Source: Rachycentron canadum
Taxonomy: Eukaryota > Chordata > Actinopteri > Carangiformes > Rachycentridae
Reading direction: 5' to 3'
Assembly: GCA_038496675.1 (NCBI GenBank)
Contig: CM076659.1
Span: forward strand, 3,962,254 to 4,026,253
Length of the DNA stretch: 64,000 bases
In this document: positions 36,951 to 47,560 of the stretch, piece after piece
Layout: every line of letters starts with the position of its first letter
Position numbering within the stretch: the stretch's first letter is position 1
The notes under the pieces: model-generated
Told to the model about the DNA's origin: nothing
The model's input: the letters and a program-made list of their open reading frames with translations, nothing else
Database searches by the model: none
Position numbers and translations under genes: made by a program

Positions 36951-39070
36951 TCCACAGAAATGTTTGTGTGAGTCACTTCACCCGTTTCCCTGCTCATTGA
37001 ACACACTGCAGCTCTGCTCCTTGGATTAACCCTCTGACTGGGAGGTCAAAACTCATGTTAAAGCTTCGACTCAGGCTGATTTACCTTAGTTTAAACTTAA
37101 CTGTTTTTTGCTGTTGTTTATGATCCAATTGTTGTTTTCCTGCAAACACAGGTGACAGATTCCCACTGATTTATGACTGTGTGACACCTGCCCCATGACA
37201 GACACAAGCACTGTATGTGATTAAATTGAATAACACAAATAAAACACAGCCGAACCACAAGATGAAACATGTACATTGGAATACACACCCATTCTGTGTA
37301 TTTCAATAGCGCCCCTGAAAACACTGCTGTCTCCTCTGGGTTGTATCACGAGATTCCAGGTCTGGGCTAAGTAGAGACCTTGGACGTTGTCACAGGGATG
37401 AAATACGAGCAGCTGCAGGTATGCTCCTATTAAGGTTCAGTGGGGAGAGAGAACACTCTGGTTATTAAGTCAGCCTGATAACAGGAATGAAAAAGATACC
37501 CTATTATCTTAATGCTGTCAGTCATCTAATTTTCCTGCGCTCGTCTTTCAAAGTGGCATTTTGGGCGTTTTTGCTTTTGTCCTCATGTCGTCTGTCAACG
37601 ACGGCAGGTCATAGGCTCAACTAGCAACAAATTACACCTTCGCCAAAGTTATTTTAGTTTGATTTTTTTTGTAACTCATTTAAATTTGAGTTTTTAGTTC
37701 TTCTATCTGAGGCCATTAGTTCAGTTATGACAACAATGAACTCACCAAAGTTAATGCTGAGAGTTTGAAATGTTACAGCTTCACTAAAAACAGGTCAGAC
37801 AGCATGAACCTAAGAGGCTACGTGATCAGAAAGGTTGTGAATAAACTTCTATTAATCAAACTGACCGACTAACTGTGTGTTACTGAGCAATCATGAGAGA
37901 CTTTACAGGTGATTCACTTTTACTTTGTATTTATATTCTCTGATCTCAGCAGCTATTGTTATTGTGAACCATTTAACTACTGACCAGAAATCTAAAAATA
38001 AACCAGTGATGTTTTCTTTTTACTGATTCATCAGTTAGTCACATGACAAACTGTTTGATCAATGTTTTAATGTGAATGCTAACCACTGCTCCACCATGCC
38101 ATCCTGGTTTAGATCATTATGAGTTAGGAATTGTTTGTTGGGTTTTGGATAGTGGTTCAGACAAAATAAGACATTTGATTAGGCATTTTCTGTTTTTTTT
38201 ATGCGTCATAACTAAACAATTACTAAATAAACTGAGAGAAAAATGGGCTTTTTAATGGATTATGAAAATCATTAGCAGTTACAGGACGGTTTTCCACTGT
38301 TTCCTCTAGAGTGGTGATATGACAAATCACTGATCCACTGCACTCTGTCACATCCACACTTCACACAAACATTGATTTGTGGGTGAACTTTGACATGAGT
38401 CTACTTGTCAACCTTTCACTTTAGAGGTATTTTTCTTTTTGCATGGGACGTCCCAACTTAAATAGGTCTTCTATCCATTAACATGTTGCATGCTCACAGT
38501 TTCAAGTGTCAATCTTTGTGAGAATTTTACAAGATTATGACAAAAAAACGCAAAACATTATGGTCAATAACATCTGCGCTGTGTGCATGTGTCTCAGTGT
38601 ATTGTTTTGTCTGTGCACTGTGTCTTTGGTTGGGGTTAGAAAAAAGAAAGGTATAAGGTCAAACTGGTTGTGTCAAGATGTTTAAACAACAAATATAATG
38701 CTTAATTGACATTAACTGACACAATAAAGTTTGAAAAAAGAAGAAAAAGAAAAGACATCAAACATAAAAGTCCTGATTCTTCAGAAAAATGAACCCAAAT
38801 GACTGTTAATAGATTAATAACACTGATGTAACAATATGTAAGCAGCATTTTAAGGATGTAGCTGCTTGAGTTGGAACTAGTTTACCAGGGGTCGGGGCCC
38901 TTTGCTTTATGTCAGATTCCAGAAATGTTTTATTTTTTGGTTCTTTTTACAAATAAATCATCTAAGAAAACTAAAAAAGCAAGACACCAAATTGACAGTT
39001 TGAAATGTGGACGCGAGCTGATTCATGACAGCGACTCTTCCCAGGAGTCTTTGGCAGTTTAAAACTAATC
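36951..39070. other. Non-coding, nothing recognised
   Basis: AT-rich unique-looking sequence without long microsatellites. Confidence 0.45.
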
Positions 39071-39095
39071 CCTCTCTCTCTCTCTCTCTCTCTCT
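39071..39095. repeat. (CT)n microsatellite
   Basis: About 12 CT units. Confidence 0.93.
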
Positions 39096-39212
39096 GAGCA
39101 CAAACACACACCTTTCAAACACAGCCACTCTTAGACCCACACCTTATATATCCTGGCAAACTGGCAGTGAACTCTATACATAATCACACACACTAACTGG
39201 CATGAACATACA

Positions 39213-39296
39213 TACACCCACACACACACACACACCCACACCCACACCCACACCCACACACACCACACACCCAACCCACACACACACACACACACT
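39213..39296. repeat. CA-rich array with CACCCA units
   Basis: CA repeats interspersed with at least five CACCCA units, a compound minisatellite-like tract. Confidence 0.93.
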
Positions 39297-39450
39297 CTGG
39301 CTTTGTTTGTGGCCAGTGTTGCATGCCAGTGAAAACAATGACCGTTTGTGAGAAACAGGCTGGAGCCAACCTGTGTTTGATATGACAGGTGCTATAGCAA
39401 AGCCTATCACATTACACCCATAATCATTAACTACTTGTGGCCCACTTTCT

Positions 39451-39470
39451 GTGTGTGTGCTTGTGTGTGC

Positions 39471-39504
<34 letters not shown>
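39451..39504. repeat. (GT)n microsatellite
   Basis: GT array with one GCTTG and one GCGC interruption, about 25 units. It faces the CA-rich array that ends at 39296, 155 bp away. Confidence 0.95.
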
Positions 39505-39506
<2 letters not shown>

Positions 39507-39895
39507 TCTCAGTCAATCACTCAGCCTAGCTCTGCTTTCTTATGCAACAGGTCATTGCTTTTGTTGACTAATGACCTGATCAGGCCTCTGTATACAGATG
39601 ATGTCATTTCCAGGTGTGAGAGTGTGTCTGAGTCGAGGAGTATTACTTTACTTTTGTTTATTATTAGAAACTGTAGCCTCACTACAAATGCACTTAAATA
39701 CAGTATGTAACCACAGGACGGCCGATGTAACAGCCAAACATGCAGGTTGGGCTTAAAAGCATTGACCCACCCAAAAAGATTATCATAATAACATAATAAT
39801 ACATAATTCTTTAGTTGTTAAGCACTGTTCACAAGTCAAATTAAATTAAATTGAAATCTAAAAGACATCAAGACAAAACTTTATATACATAAATA

Positions 39896-39922
<27 letters not shown>
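39896..39922. repeat. (GT)n microsatellite
   Basis: A pure array of about 13 units. Confidence 0.95.
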
Positions 39923-39928
<6 letters not shown>

Positions 39929-42900
39929 AAGTGAGATAAAATGAGAAACTGACTCTAATCTCCTCAGGTTGAGCTAAAGTTTAAGGGCCCTGACGTGGCT
40001 CCACCATTTCACTCTCTCAAAGCTCTTATCAGCCGACCTAGCAGTATGAGGACAAGGGATATTGTTTTAACCCTTTGTGAAAACACTTTTTTCTAATCTG
40101 ACTTTGCCTGAAACATCATGGGAAGTGAAGCGATAACCTGAAGAAAAGGCCCGACATCTCTCAGTGGCTCTCTCAATGCACTAAATCCAATTGTTCTTAT
40201 ATTGTTTTATCACTGAAAACACACATGTAGCTGAATAACCTGTACAGAAAATAAATTCTTCATACTAGTAGCAGTCAAAGGTGTAATATTTACTGTTCAA
40301 TTAAGCTTGGTTTTGTCTAAATAACCATTAGTCACTGCACAATCCACAATCCATTTAGATTTTTTAAAAAGATCGCACTAAAATTCTTTGGTACAAAAGC
40401 TCCATCGTATTAATTAACAAGTGCAGTCTCCATTCATTGTCTTGTTTAAATTATAAGAATAATATGATTTAATATATTTTAAAAAAACAACACCCATTAC
40501 ATACCCTTCTTTCACATCCACCTCCACCCCCTTACAGTGGAAGCCTACTTCCTGCATTAGCATTAATCATTGGCACTGGATGTACAGTAAATTCTGTGCT
40601 GTAAAATTACCCAATGTGAATTTTTGATTCTGGGCCGTCAGTCCCACTTTGTGTATCTATGGAGGGCAATTGGAGTGAATTTAAGGCAACATTAAGAAAT
40701 GTTAGTTTTACTGCTGTTTGAGCTGGACACAATATTTCAATCTGAGACGCAGCATTGTGTGGATAATGATCAACACAAATCATAATCTGTAATCAGTTTC
40801 AGTCCGCACCTTGAGATGGCACAGGAAGAGTGGAGGGCATTTTGTAGGTGTTGCATGGTTATTTTCCATCCACTTACAGAGATGTGGCATCCGATTAACC
40901 TGCGGTATGTTTCTAATGTTAGTCTTGGAGCAGCATGGGGGAATCTCCAGCTGCCCAACTTTGTTTAGTCAAACCTTTTGGTCAAACACCTGCTCATTAC
41001 CGCACAGAAACACACACTCATGCACAATCCATTTTTCTCAGCACACACTCACTTAACAAAACTCTAAGGTGCCAAGAAATTCCTGTCTAATTGTAGAGCT
41101 CAGGTAAATTAACTATGACAAGTGCAAACCAATCTCTCTCTCTCAGTCTTTCTCTCAAACCGTCTGTCTCTCTTTGTGTTTGTTTTTGCTTGGCCTCCAT
41201 TCAGCTCTTACGTAACTGTGTTGGTGAGAACCTGCTGGCTGTCCAAACAGGTCGGCATCACAGAGGATTAAAGGCTGATGGACACGACCCACATACTGAG
41301 ACACTTCCCTGCAGGTAGCTGTCAGCCTGTCAACCCCGCCCCCTCTCTTACACAAATACAGACTCACAAATACTGTGTACACACTCATACCTGCCCACAC
41401 AGAAGAATCTGTGGAGGAATCTTGTCATGTTTGAGGATCAGGGTGATGCATAGATAATAAATGGCAACAGGTGACTGCAGTCTTAGGTGAAATCTAGCCA
41501 CAGATAGGCTTTCCATTGTTCTGCTAGTCTTTTGTTTGCACAATGACTCATATCAAACAAGTGGCAAGTTCAACTTGTGCAGAGGTGCTTTGAGACTTGC
41601 TATTGTGTTGCTTTTATTTGGTTTCTGCTCCTAGAAAGTGTTGGTCAAGCCACGTATAAAGTCTCGTTGTTAATGAATCATGTGCATCACCATTTATCAA
41701 TACTTTCCAATATGAAATCCATTGGTTAAAGATGCGTTTTGCTGTGTATGGAAGCTCCTTTTAAACTCTGTCCGTGCTACAAGCGACAAGGAAGACGTCA
41801 ACATTTCAATCATTTCTGAGCTTGTGTTATCTTCAAGACAAAGGATAGACAGTATCATTGAATTACATCATTTTCAAAGTAGCCTCAGTGCCTTCTGGGA
41901 AATGTATTGAAGCTTGTATCGTCACTGCTCCACACAAAGCTCATCATGGAAGTATTGTGCAGTTTTTAAAAAGTAAGTAAAAAGTTACCAAAACAGGAGT
42001 AACAAGTGAACTGATGAGGACTATTTTCAGCAGTGGATTGATACAGCAGCGGTGTGGTTCAGTGCTTTACAGCACCACATAGTGATTGTTGGTTTTGTCT
42101 TTTCATGGGATTTGTTGACAAGAAAAGCAAATAACGTTACTAACTACAAATTTACACTTAACTAGTTTATTTTGAGTAAGACACAATCTGAAATTCTGTA
42201 AATTTGAAAACTGTCACCTGAATATAAATCCCAGATGGTTTGACCCCTTAACACAGAAATACCTTAAAAATTGCAATATTTACTGTGCAACTAACCATAT
42301 TGTTATTGTGTGACTGCATATGTATAATCAATTAATCATTGGGGTTGGAAGCTAGCAATTATATTATAATGATAATCAATATTAAGGAATACTTGTTGGA
42401 AGCAAATCACATTAATGAAGTGATATTCATGGCAGTGAGTTATATACATTTGAAAGAATAACATCCATCGTGGATGAAGTAGATGACAGACAGACTTGGT
42501 TTTCACTGAAAATTAGTTTCAGCTCCAACAATAGAAATTATATTGGTCCAACCCTAACAACATAACAGACATGTAAACATAAAGCATGAGTCATACTGTA
42601 TTTATTTGTGCTCCCAGTGTAACCCTGCCCAGGAAGCCTGATGAGTGAGGCTTTACCACACCATGCCACAGAGTAAGAAAACCACAGGTTGTCTGTTAGT
42701 GTTTATCTCTGATTTGCAGCTTCATTGACAATAGCTTCATTATCCTGCTGGAGCTGGTCCCACCAGACTAATACCTCAGGCAGGGCAGACAAAATGTGAA
42801 CTTGAGAGAGAGAGTGGTGCAGAAGCACTGGTGGTGTTTTCAGCTCTGTAGCATGTGATTATACCAAAATTATGCTCATATGTATGTGTGTGTTTGTGTA

Positions 42901-43113
42901 TACGTTAAATAAAGCTACCACGTGTTTGTGGTCTTTTGCCTGTTTGTCAATATAGAACAAGAGGAAGGAGCTCCGTGAACAGTGGATCAGCTGTTAACAA
43001 CATTAAAGTTAATCAGTTTCCTGTTTCCACTGCAATGGAAGAGTTTCATATTTTGAGAAAAAAACAGACTTTTGTATCTATTTATTCAATATGCAGCAAC
43101 AGCCTGCAGTTTG
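39923..43113. other. Non-coding, nothing recognised
   Basis: 3.2 kb without long microsatellites. CT-rich DNA lies at 41130-41175. A short open stretch at 41208-41318 behind CCATTCAG was considered as an exon and rejected. An AATAAA at 42907 is isolated. Confidence 0.45.
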
Positions 43114-43268
43114 TTAGCTTAGCTTAGCATAAAATGGAAGAAAGTCTCTGTACAGTTGATGACCCCCTGCACAACCACAAATTGTTTAAGTGGGTTGGTA
43201 AGGGGATTTTATTACCTTCGGACAGAGCTGGGTCAGTTGTTTCTAATCTTTATGCTAAGCTAGGCTAA
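43114..43268. mobile_element. MITE-like element with terminal inverted repeats
   Basis: TTAGCTTAGCTTAGCATAAA at 43114-43133 and TTTATGCTAAGCTAGGCTAA at 43249-43268 are inverted 20-mers with one mismatch, 115 bp apart. The interior (GGACAGAGCTGGGTCAG read on plus) matches a repeat I associate with many fish genomes. No coding content. No clear target-site duplication could be assigned. Confidence 0.55.
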
Positions 43269-45739
43269 TACCAGTTTTCCCAAAACCATTCTTTCACAAT
43301 TTGATCGATTCAGCGTGTTCCCCTAAAATTTCATTTTGCGTTCACATCAGCGTGTCAATAATGTTCATTAATATTCTCCCATGGTCCGCTGCTTCAAATC
43401 AGGAGTCAAACAGAGGGTAAAAGAGTTAACTTACGCACATTTACATTTCAGGTCAAGTCAGATTTGAGTCAAGCGCCCACACAGGTTTTCATAAGAAAGA
43501 CTTTCTGTATTTAAAATGTCATTGTTAATAAACATGGGAGATTCCACTGCGTGGGGGGGTGGAGTTACTAACACAACATATAGATGCGTATTACATATGT
43601 AGAATCAATATGTTTTTGGTCACAGGAGGCAAATGCTCATAACTGTTCTGTGTTTCACAACTCTCATGTTGCCTTTTGCTTCGGTAAAGCAGATGACGCG
43701 ATGTAATGGTTAAAAAATCCCTCTAAGATTCATTTCAAAACAAACTCTGCAATATCTTGAAACTGTAAATGTCACGAAACTGCACGCACGTTAAACACAT
43801 ACTCATTGTGTTTCTTTTTTGGTTGATATTTTCCAAATTATTAATCGTACATTTAACCCTGAAGCAAAGTCATAGCAAGAAATGTATGAGAGATTAAAAC
43901 AATGCACCTGTCACTTTTATGTTAATTTTTTAATTTGTCATATGTTTGTGTCATACACTTGTTTGTGTGAACGCTATATTGAACAGATGTCATATGATTG
44001 CGCGTCATTGTGGAGTCTCCTCAGAGCACACGTACACACACACACACTGTGAACCAGCTGAGTGAAGGCTCCAAACCACAGGCCTGACTCACCATGCTGC
44101 TGTTTTTCTGTTGTTCCACGACCCTCACCTTTGCACTACTTTCTCCCCAGGGTGAGTGAGTATCTCTCTGTACTCCCCTGAAGAGCCTCGCTCTCCTTCT
44201 TTCTTTGGTAATTTCCCTCTCGTTTTCTTTTATCTCCATTTGGAGCGAGCTTCCTGCCTAACAATTGGAGGAACCTGGCAGTCAGAGGTGTCACGCTCTC
44301 TCATCTCCCTGTATCTCTGTTGCATGCATAGATAGACACACACACAATAACACACACATTATAGACAGCTGGTGAGTCCTGCAGGAAGACCTGGTTCCTG
44401 TTCAGGAGCTCATGGGCTCATGGGCATTCAGGATCTGAATGCTTCAGATTTAGTCTGAGCGTTTGAGTTTAGTTGGAAGTGGCTTCAGTAGTACAGATGC
44501 ATATCACCATGACCTCACTGCAAAGCGTTAACTATTACAGCAGGATAACTCTTTAATGCTGGGAGCTAAAGGATGATTACTGCTTGGATCCCGTTGTTCC
44601 TGGTGGATATGAAAACATTAGTCATCGGCTGAGATTCTAGGAATGGGACGAGCAGGCACAAACTCCATCAGTCACATTATAATCAAAAAAACATTTTCAA
44701 AACCAATTTGGAAAAGAAAATGCATACAGAGTGTAGAATTATCACCTGAACTTTCCACTGCAATCACGTGTCCCAGTTTGCAGACACACTTCCTGGTTTA
44801 AACTTTAACCTGCCACACCTATCATAGTTGTTCATGTACAGCTTTCTTGTACTTCAAGGCAACAGCACTCATTCTGTTGGTGCTTGATCTTATGTGACGA
44901 GTGATCCCTGTGGGTTTTTTTTTTTTTTACCACAAATATATCACTTGTCCATTAACAACTACAACCTTAACAAAATGGCTTATATACAGTTGAAATAAAA
45001 CACAAAGCAGCCACAGTTGCGGTGACCAGAGCAGTGATTTGCAGTGAATAGCCACCAGATCTGCTGGTCACACAACACTAGCTGTGAATAAGCCCGTAGG
45101 TATCAGCTTCAGCCTGACTGTTTGTCTGATGGTCTTACGGTGTATGAAACCTCCCCCTCCTCCACCTGTCTGAAAGTGAGATTTGGAGGTCGGCATCTGA
45201 CTGAATTTCTGTAATTTTCTAAAACAGATCTCCTTCTGTTTTTCGTGTGCAGGCTGTTCCCCTCGTGTTTAAATGACCAACCTTCCTCAATTCTCTCATG
45301 AATCTTCCATGTGAAATATTTTGTTTTGGTGGTTTCGGTTGGGTTAAGATTTTGGATTCACTCACTTTCAGTGTTGGTGATTTGGATAATTTGGCTAAAC
45401 TGCTGCCTTGTGTATAATCCAATCTGCTCTTGTTTCTTGCCCCATCACACTGTAATGTTCCCAGCTCTCAGCAAGTGCAATGCGACCACATGAAAGGTCA
45501 CAACTACAAAAAGAAAACCCAAACTTGAAATAGACCGTACTATCCTTTAACATCTCATATGCCACTTTTTAAAGAGCATGACAGACAAACAGATAGAAGA
45601 GTTAGACAAAGATATAAAAAGGCCTGAGCTCCCCATGTGTATTCAGACCCCTGGGTGAGGTTCGGGGGGGTGTCCTGCAGCCGCCTCATTGGACGACACT
45701 TTGTTTATCAGCTACATTTTCTACAGCATTCTGCAGCGG
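43269..45739. other. Non-coding, possible 3' UTR of the minus-strand gene at its right end
   Basis: Unique-looking DNA with a T13 run near 44917. If the minus-strand exons at 45740-46081 are real, their 3' UTR runs leftward from 45739. I see no canonical minus-strand AATAAA in the first about 300 bases, so its end is undefined. Confidence 0.4.
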
Positions 45740-45844
45740 TCATGGTGACTGTGTAAAGTTTGTCTTTTCAAGGATGCGGGTAACCAAGTCCTGAATGTCT
45801 GTAACGCCAACCCTCTGGGCCTCGATGCCATAAGTGATTATACT
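45740..45844 (-). CDS. Probable last coding exon of an unidentified minus-strand gene
   Basis: Minus-strand exon of 105 bp including the stop TGA at 45742-45740. It follows an acceptor ATATTTAAACAG and reads SIITYGIEAQRVGVTDIQ, then DLVTRILEKTNFTQSP and stop. It joins in phase 0 to the exon at 45929-46081 across an 84-bp intron, a normal size for compact fish introns. The amino-acid text is well mixed, without simple repeats, with amphipathic spacing that suggests a C-terminal alpha-helix. I do not recognise the protein and assign no function. The intron could also be read through in frame, because its 84 bp contain no stop, which would add 28 residues. Exon status is inferred; the open frame and splice words are seen. 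Confidence 0.5.
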   Translation of the reverse strand, partial: SIITYGIEAQRVGVTDIQDLVTRILEKTNFTQSP

Positions 45845-45928
45845 CTGTTTAAATATTAAACATAGGTTAAAGATGCTTTTTAATAATGATTTCATGGGAA
45901 AAAAGAGTCGTAACAACTCATGACTGAC

Positions 45929-46081
45929 CTTACCTAACGCAGCCGCACACTGTGTACACACTCTGGAAAACAGCTGGAGGTTGCCCTGGGTGCAGTGGTC
46001 CACTGTGTTGATTGACAGGTACTTTAACAGGCCATGATTGGCTCTAATCTCACCTGAGATGGAGCGGTTGCTGGCCACCAT
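45929..46081 (-). CDS. Probable penultimate coding exon of an unidentified minus-strand gene
   Basis: 153-bp minus-strand exon, phase 0 at both ends. The acceptor is GTTGTTACTGCAG, and the donor is AAG|GTCAGT at 45928. A second donor-like word TAG|GTAAGG five bases earlier would break the frame to the next exon. It reads MVASNRSISGEIRANHGLLK, then YLSINTVDHCTQGNLQLF and SRVCTQCAAALGK. Codon choice is strongly exon-like: CTG, GTG, ATC, AAC, GAC, CAC, ACC, CAG and GGC dominate, unlike any other open stretch in the window. The ATG at the exon start is probably internal to the protein. Leu/Ala/Cys-rich helical text with SRVCTQCAAAL recalls helical (ARM/HEAT-like) repeats, but this is only an impression. 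A CAG|GTGAGA word inside the exon could act as an alternative donor. Gene identity is unknown. Confidence 0.55.
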
Positions 46082-46133
46082 CTGCAGTAACAACACTTGA
46101 CACACATGCAGAAATTCAGTCGTGCATACACTG

Positions 46134-46137
46134 ATAC

Positions 46138-46205
<68 letters not shown>
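46134..46205. repeat. (CA)n microsatellite with CG core, 72-bp alternating tract
   Basis: ATACACACACACGCGCGCGC followed by about 26 CA units. Purine-pyrimidine alternation is unbroken from 46134 to 46205, with CGCGCGCGC at 46145-46153. It lies 53 bp upstream (in the minus-strand sense) of the exon at 45929-46081, inside the presumed intron. Confidence 0.95.
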
Positions 46206-46208
<3 letters not shown>

Positions 46209-46384
46209 CCTAACCCCTGGCCTCCTTACACTAACAATACCCCCTCAATGTCTCAAACTGTGTCCCTCCAAATTTCATCCATCCCACGTTCATTTGGAAA
46301 TGAAGACATTCTGTTTGATCTGCATAGGAATTTCCCCCTCTGCCATCTCTAGGACAGAGCGAAAGAGTCGCACAATGTACCAGT

Positions 46385-46760
46385 TAAAAAGACTTGGTCT
46401 CCATTGAAACTGGGCCCTCTAAACTCCCTGTAGAGCCCCCGGGGCCCCCATTACGGCTCTGGCCTCTATAGAAGAAGCTGCGGCGCTGAACACTGGGCCT
46501 CCTTGTATTCTCCCGGTGCCCCAGCCGAGAGCCATTGACAAGCCCCACAATGTCCCGAGCGCTCCTTTACAGTAGAGAAGGGCTCTTTTCTCTAAAGGGT
46601 GGCTCGGGACTCAGAGAGGGAGACCTAGTTTTTCACAAGGAGCCCTCTCCAATAGAGGCATCTGCAATCTGTTGCTTGCCCCCAGCCCGGTCCAGCCCCT
46701 TCGCCCCTTCAGCTCTTTTTTATTGCAAACCGGCCACGAACAAGGACAAATCGACCATGA
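46385..46760. promoter_or_regulatory. GC-rich repeat-free island, candidate conserved non-coding element
   Basis: GC-rich, free of simple repeats, with CCCCATTACGGC, TCTATAGAAGAAGCTGC and an imperfect hairpin at 46553-46609. It lies inside an open frame of about 170 codons whose later half is low complexity, but codon use is not exon-like. The texture resembles vertebrate conserved non-coding elements. Conservation is untested. Confidence 0.3.
46553..46609. other. 57-nt imperfect hairpin
   Basis: TCCCGAGC at 46553 pairs perfectly with GCTCGGGA at 46602. Inside it CCTTT pairs with AAAGG and AGAGAA with TTCTCT, leaving a loop of about 7-8 bases and a five-base bulge. This gives about 19 paired bases. 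It is shorter than a typical pre-miRNA, and its function is unknown. Confidence 0.6.
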
Positions 46761-46897
46761 ATTCCTCAGCGCCTGGCAGCCGCTGCCCGCTCCAGCTCTG
46801 TAAACCCACTCTCCCTTTTCTCGGCTTTCTCTTGCTCTCTCCCCTCTTTCTGAGCATTCAGTCTCCCTCCCTCTCTCTCTTACTCTTTCTTTTGTCC

Positions 46898-46918
46898 AAA
46901 AAAAAAAAAAAAAAAAAA
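46898..46918. repeat. A21 run
   Basis: Twenty-one A after a CT-rich tract (46858-46893). Possible old retroposon tail, but no SINE or LINE body is recognisable to the left. Confidence 0.9.
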
Positions 46919-46919
46919 G

Positions 46920-47115
46920 CCCCGAAGGCCTGTTTTTTCCGAGACTACCCATTTACTTCTCTACTGCTCCCTCCTCATGTGCATCTTTCAACTGCTTCCC
47001 ACTCCCTCTCCGGGAGTGAAGTGGCGAATACAGGAGGTGAGAGGGCTAACGAAGAGAGTTCCCAATAAAAGGCCTTTATACAGAGCTGCATGAATGAGAA
47101 TCTATTTTACAGGGC
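46920..47115. promoter_or_regulatory. Candidate conserved non-coding element
   Basis: Repeat-free segment ending in CCCAATAAAAGGCCTTTATA, GAGCTGCATGAATGAG and CTATTTTACAGGGC. Its CCAATAAA, TTTATA and CATGAATG words resemble HOX/CDX and homeodomain contexts. Conservation is untested. Confidence 0.25.
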
Positions 47116-47379
47116 ATCCATCCATCTACCAGCAATCCATCCAATGTCCCTTTTACACCCTGTGAGATAAACACAGATAAGAGACAAGACAGGGGGAGAA
47201 CAATCCTTAATCTGCTGGGTTTTAGGATTGGATATGGTTACGATATTGCAAACCTTTAATTTAAAACCTACACTTTGATTTTACCTTTAAAAATGTTGTG
47301 AGAATGAGTTGACTTGTCTGCCATCTTGTCAACAAATGTCCGTGTGTCGCTTTGCCGTCTTCTCTAAAGGAACTTCCAT

Positions 47380-47560
47380 GCAGTGACTTGGCCGGTGAGA
47401 GCCACATAATAGCAGCTGTATAATGGGCTCAAAGGAGGCTCATTCAAGCCAGAACATCATTTAAAACCCACCTGTTTTCCTCCTCTCCATCCTCACATCC
47501 TTCCTTTTCAGAGGAGCAAGGGCGCGGTTCAACGGATGTATAGCGGCCTGCATGGCCTCT
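47380..47560. promoter_or_regulatory. Candidate conserved non-coding element
   Basis: Repeat-free island with CACATAATAGCAGCTGTATAA (CAGCTG E-box) and GGCTCATTCAAGCC. Low support. Confidence 0.2.

Noticed and set aside
41208..41318. Plus-strand segment reading LLRNCVGENLLAVQTG behind an acceptor-like CCATTCAG
   Set aside because: The text looks protein-like for only about 16 residues, the donor is weak, and the reading loses character afterwards. No neighbouring exon on the plus strand.
46550..47068. ATG-started open frame of about 170 codons on the plus strand
   Set aside because: It passes through a CT-rich tract and an A21 run (poly-Lys), codon use is not exon-like, and there is no promoter or splice context. 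Better read as a GC-rich non-coding island.
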